Assembly: GCA_045604945.1 (NCBI GenBank)
Contig: JAZUPA010000165.1
Coordinates: forward strand, 1 to 7,312
Origin: JAISGQ01 sp045604945
Lineage (GTDB): Bacteria > Bacillota > Clostridia > Oscillospirales > Acutalibacteraceae
Reading direction: 5' to 3'
DNA length: 7,312 nt
The position numbers were made by a program, and so were the translations under genes. Numbering within the stretch: the stretch's first letter is position 1; each line of letters opens with the position of its first letter. This document shows positions 4,912-7,312 of the stretch, one piece after another. The notes beneath the pieces were generated by a model. It saw only the letters and a program-made list of their open reading frames with translations, was not told the DNA's origin and made no database searches.

Positions 4912-5700
4912 TTGAAAAACAACAGAAAAACTTTGAATCCTTTCGTCACTGCGGCAATTTTTGCCATAATACTTTCCCTTTTCGGAGGATGCACAGCTGA
5001 TATAGTCCCTTCCCCCTCCGAGACCAACACCGATGCCTGCAGCGTTGCTCTTACAGATGTCCTCACTGATAAAATCAGCAGCGAAGGCGTTTACAGTGAC
5101 GACATCGGAAATATCTATAATTACAGCTATCATATGCCGGAGCTGCTTATCGAATCCGATGACGCAGGGAAAATCAACCGCAGCATTGAAGACTTTATGA
5201 TGTCCGACATAAACCAGGAGCTGGAGGGCATGGAGGACGGCGTCAGCCTTATGATGCCTCAGTGCGGCTACGGAGCTTATCTCAACGGCAATGTTCTGTC
5301 TCTTGTGCTGTTCATGCACACTGATTTTGAATACAGCGAATATGTATGCTTCAATATCGATGTCAGCACAGGAAAAGAGCTGAGCAACGCAGAGCTGCTG
5401 ACCCTTAAAGGCTGGGATTCTGAAAAATTCCTCTCTGCTCAGAAAAACACTCTTGAAAGGGCATTCTTTATCCTGCATTCGGACCTTGATAAAGACGCTG
5501 CCGACAGCGAGGTGTACCTTAACACCGTTTCAGAAGATAACCTGTCCGTAGAATGTCCCATGTATTTTGGTCCCGATTATGAGCTGCGCTTTATCGGAAA
5601 AATCTATTCCTTCGGCGGTGCGGATTACTACAATTATCCGCTGTCCGCAGAAAGCAGCACCAATCCCTTTGTGGAGGAAACACAGACCGTTTTAGAGTGA
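4912..5700 (+). CDS. lipoprotein with DUF3298/RsiV-like extracellular domain
   Basis: 262-aa protein starting at TTG 4912. The N-terminus is a lipoprotein signal: KNNRK, a hydrophobic stretch FVTAAIFAIILSLF, then FGGC with Cys27 as the likely lipidated residue; Phe rather than Leu at -3 is slightly atypical. After a Ser/Thr/Pro linker, the body has YHMPELLIESDDAGKINRSI, resembling DUF4163-type openings. It continues with YLNGNVLSLVLFMHTDFEYS and VCFNIDVSTGKELSNAELL, close to the DUF3298 pattern (folded domain of RsiV and PdaC-like proteins: D-x-x-TGK-x-L-x-x-x-[DE]-L-L). It should sit on the outer face of the membrane and may bind a ligand or cell-wall component. It is transcribed alone and converges on the ECF sigma/anti-sigma operon, which invites but does not prove a link. 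The domain assignment is by eye; the lipoprotein call is strong. Confidence 0.8.
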   Translation: MKNNRKTLNPFVTAAIFAIILSLFGGCTADIVPSPSETNTDACSVALTDVLTDKISSEGVYSDDIGNIYNYSYHMPELLIESDDAGKINRSIEDFMMSDINQELEGMEDGVSLMMPQCGYGAYLNGNVLSLVLFMHTDFEYSEYVCFNIDVSTGKELSNAELLTLKGWDSEKFLSAQKNTLERAFFILHSDLDKDAADSEVYLNTVSEDNLSVECPMYFGPDYELRFIGKIYSFGGADYYNYPLSAESSTNPFVEETQTVLE

Positions 5701-5711
5701 TTATATTTAAA

Positions 5712-5733
5712 AAGCCGCCCGAAAGGGCGGCTT
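5712..5733. terminator. bidirectional terminator between lipoprotein and anti-sigma genes
   Basis: AAGCCGCCC pairs with GGGCGGCTT (9 bp) around a GAAA loop. The plus strand continues CTTCATT; the minus strand continues TTTAAATATAA, a better T tail. It lies between two convergent stop codons (5700 and 5748). The GC stem is identical to that of the terminator at 4822-4846. Confidence 0.88.
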
Positions 5734-5747
5734 CTTCATTGTCTGCA

Positions 5748-6464
5748 TTATTTTTCAGGCTCTGCTGTCAGCGCTGCAATAAACGCAGCAAACTCCTCAT
5801 CGCTGACGTTTTCTGTCTCTATATCATAGTATATCCCGCCGCTCTTAAAGCAGGTATAGTAACTCTGACCCAGCTTGTAGATGTACATCTCCGTATCGTT
5901 GACCGTCGAAGGTACGGCATTATCGCAGGTTATTATGCAGTCACGCAAAGGCTCTCCCTTGCCGCAAACCGCAATTATAATGTTTCCTTCTGTCGGCGCG
6001 GAAATCTGCATTCTGTAATCATAGGGGCTGTAAGTCTCATGCCTTATGCCGTTTTCGTCGTATCTCGAAAGATATGACCAGATGGATTCCACTTCAAACC
6101 CTTCAGGCAGGCGCGAGATAAATGCTTCGAGTTCTACTCCTACCCTGTCTTTAAAGCTTTCTTTTACCTCGTCACTGATTTCATCAGTATCATACTGCTC
6201 AATCTGAATGTCCATATCAGGCGACATTGCCATCAGGTCATCTGCATTTATATAGATGCTTACAGATTCGTCCATCTGTAAATCCAGTTTCCGGGGGGCT
6301 TTTCCTCTGTCTGCAACAGCAACCAGACCCACAATCAGCACCACCGCAGCCGCACTTATTGCTATGGCTATCTTCAAACGGCTGCTCTTTTTATATTCAG
6401 CGGCTTCCTTTATGTGCTTGTCTGAGATTTCCCCCAACGCCTCTGATATCAGTTTTTTATTCAT
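5748..6464 (-). CDS. putative single-pass anti-sigma factor
   Basis: 238-aa protein, second gene of the ECF operon. Residues 1-28 are a short charged cytoplasmic segment (MNKKLISEALGEISDKHIKEAA, a helix commonly seen at the start of Clostridia ECF partner proteins). One membrane helix follows at about 30-50 (IAIAISAAAVVLIVGLVAVA). Residues 55-238 form an acidic extracellular domain of no family I recognise, with two cysteines (near 175 and 185, CGKG and CIITC) and an FEVESIWSYLSRYDE segment. It lacks the zinc-binding HxxxCxxC anti-sigma signature. It overlaps the sigma gene by ATGA, with AAGGAAGG nine bases upstream, so production is translationally coupled to the sigma factor. The anti-sigma role rests on this arrangement and topology: it would hold the sigma factor at the membrane until a surface signal arrives. 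Confidence 0.75.
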   Translation of the reverse strand: MNKKLISEALGEISDKHIKEAAEYKKSSRLKIAIAISAAAVVLIVGLVAVADRGKAPRKLDLQMDESVSIYINADDLMAMSPDMDIQIEQYDTDEISDEVKESFKDRVGVELEAFISRLPEGFEVESIWSYLSRYDENGIRHETYSPYDYRMQISAPTEGNIIIAVCGKGEPLRDCIITCDNAVPSTVNDTEMYIYKLGQSYYTCFKSGGIYYDIETENVSDEEFAAFIAALTAEPEK

Positions 6465-7015
6465 ATTTCAAAGCCTTCCTTTTCAAGATATTTTTTCAGA
6501 TTCTCCCTTATTCGGTGCAGTCTGACATAAATACGGTTTCTGTCTGATTTCATTCTGACAGCTATATCCTCCGCAGAGTCGCCAAACCAGTATCTGCGCA
6601 TGAATATCACACGGTTTTCTGTGCTCAGCGTATCAATAAAGCTGTCAAGTGCCTGTGCCAGCTCTTTTGCGGATACACTGTCCTCCCCCTCTGAACCTGC
6701 CAGGCAATCTGCAAGCTCATCCAGAGCTGCATCATAATAGCTGTTGCGGCACTTGGCAGTATTTTTATGGTAACGCGCTGTGCTGATGTTGCGGACAATT
6801 CTGCATATGTACGCTGACAGCGGATTGGGATTCTGAGGTGGAATACTGTTCCATGCCCCGAGATATGCGTCATTTACGCACTCCTGGGCGTCGCTTTCGC
6901 TTTTCAGGATATTACGGGCGATGTTCATGCATAAAGCACCATATTTTCTGCCCATACAGTCTATTGCATCCTCCGACCGAGCATAAAACAGTTCGATTAT
7001 TTTTTCGTCCTCCAT
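6461..7015 (-). CDS. ECF-type RNA polymerase sigma factor
   Basis: 184-aa protein, normal ECF length. Region 2 spans about residues 8-78: SEDAIDCMGRKYGALCMNIA, then SDAQECVNDAYLGAWNSIPP, the -10 recognition helix typical of ECF factors, and LSAYICRIVRN. A linker (about 80-120) leads to region 4 at 122-176, with LDSFIDTLSTENRVIFMRRY and an HTH in SAEDIAVRMKSDRNRIYVRL that would read the -35 element. ATG 7015 is preceded by AAGGAGGTGA, the strongest ribosome site in the window. It directs core RNA polymerase to a stress or surface-signal regulon, probably including its own operon, and is probably restrained by the overlapping downstream anti-sigma protein. The signal is unknown. I could not identify its promoter with confidence in the 70 bases upstream. 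Confidence 0.93.
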   Translation of the reverse strand: MEDEKIIELFYARSEDAIDCMGRKYGALCMNIARNILKSESDAQECVNDAYLGAWNSIPPQNPNPLSAYICRIVRNISTARYHKNTAKCRNSYYDAALDELADCLAGSEGEDSVSAKELAQALDSFIDTLSTENRVIFMRRYWFGDSAEDIAVRMKSDRNRIYVRLHRIRENLKKYLEKEGFEI

Positions 7016-7081
7016 GCTGTCACCTCCTTCATTAATTTACTATTAAATCAATGAGGAATCTTACATATATAATTAATTTTA

Positions 7082-7110
7082 TTGAAAAAGCTCCCTCTGA
7101 CGAAGGAGCT
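7082..7110 (-). terminator. terminator of the XRE regulator gene
   Basis: AGCTCC (7089-7094) pairs with GGAGCT (7105-7110), six bases, around a 10-base loop. On the minus strand it is followed by TTTTTCAAT. It lies 14 bases beyond the XRE stop codon and upstream of the sigma operon, so it separates the two units. Confidence 0.72.
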
Positions 7111-7123
7111 GAAAATTGACTTT

Positions 7124-7312
7124 TTACTCTTTATCTGAAATCTGATTTAATCTCTCCATGTCACGCACCACCAGAACGATATGTGCATACTGCTCTTCGG
7201 TCAGACCGCTTGCGTCTATAACACTGTGAGCACTTCTGCCAAGTAGAAAATCGGTGGAAACCTTGAAATAGTCTGCAATTCTGCACAGCATCTCAATTGA
7301 TGGCAGAACATT
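7124..7312 (-). CDS. XRE family (Cro/CI-type HTH) transcriptional regulator, C-terminal fragment
   Basis: 62 residues ending at TAA (7124-7126); the 5' part lies beyond the right edge. The visible start, VLPSIEMLCRIADYFKVSTD followed by FLLGR, is the unmistakable last third of an HTH_3 domain: P-S-[IL]-x-x-L-x-x-I-A-x-x-F-x-V-[ST]-x-D-x-L-L-G. A short tail of about 36 residues (DASGLTEEQYAHIVLVVRDM) forms one likely helix and ends in a charged stretch. Whole proteins of this layout are usually 100-120 residues and act as DNA-binding repressors or small regulators. Target and partner are outside the window. Its terminator lies just before the sigma operon, so it is not clearly co-transcribed with it. 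Confidence 0.88.
   Translation of the reverse strand, partial: NVLPSIEMLCRIADYFKVSTDFLLGRSAHSVIDASGLTEEQYAHIVLVVRDMERLNQISDKE

Noticed and set aside
3575..5700. TIR gene and lipoprotein gene as a two-gene operon
   Set aside because: An 11-bp GC-rich terminator at 4822-4846 and a perfect promoter at 4858-4887 stand between them, so they are separate units.
3391..5700. A complete Thoeris, CBASS or Pycsar system around the TIR gene
   Set aside because: No SIR2, SLOG, nucleotide cyclase, CD-NTase, SAVED or STING-like gene is present in the window. The neighbours are a MATE pump and a lipoprotein.
7016..7088. Promoter for the sigma/anti-sigma operon, including an ECF-type autoregulatory site around TGTAAGATTCC on the minus strand
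   Set aside because: The region is AT-rich and several weak -10-like strings occur, but no -35/-10 pair of either type is convincing by eye.
1..7312. CRISPR array, tRNA, rRNA, insertion sequence or attachment site
   Set aside because: No regularly spaced direct repeats, tRNA-like cloverleaf, transposase or integrase motif was seen in either strand.

Overview
The window most likely comes from a Gram-positive gut or rumen Clostridia, in or near Ruminococcus (Oscillospiraceae). The basis is the gene families (PadR with DUF2812, an ECF sigma factor with a short anti-sigma, a MepA-like MATE pump, a TIR protein), moderate GC, AAAGGA or AGGAGG ribosome binding sites, and short GC-rich terminators with T tails. 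The genus is inferred from family resemblance, not from a marker gene.

Layout. (1) 1-218, plus strand: the last 71 codons of recG, cut by the window edge. (2) 346-1801, minus strand: a three-gene operon read as a 71-aa two-helix membrane protein, then a PadR repressor (4-bp overlap), then a DUF2812 membrane protein (2-nt gap). It has a consensus promoter at 1872-1900 packed with palindromes, which probably form the PadR operator. A 22-bp perfect hairpin separates it from recG. (3) 1999-3390, minus strand: a complete MATE efflux pump with its own promoter and two downstream hairpins. (4) 3575-4813, plus strand, divergent from the pump: a TIR-domain protein with a TPR-like middle and four C-terminal membrane helices, closed by a strong terminator. 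(5) 4912-5700, plus strand: a lipoprotein with a DUF3298/RsiV-like ectodomain, TTG start and near-perfect promoter, closed by a bidirectional terminator. (6) 5748-7015, minus strand: an ECF sigma factor and its single-pass anti-sigma partner, overlapping by ATGA. (7) 7124-7312, minus strand: the C-terminal end of an XRE-type regulator, cut by the window edge.

How they fit together. The window is a string of short, independently transcribed units concerned with sensing and stress: a PadR-regulated membrane module, a multidrug-type pump, a membrane-tethered TIR protein, a surface lipoprotein and an ECF switch. The TIR protein is the most likely unusual element. It has no adjacent cyclase, SAVED, SIR2 or Thoeris partner inside the window, so if it is a defence or cell-death effector it is stand-alone or acts with a partner outside. 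The second point of interest is the pairing of an RsiV-like lipoprotein with an ECF/anti-sigma operon whose anti-sigma lacks an obvious RsiV-type sensor domain.
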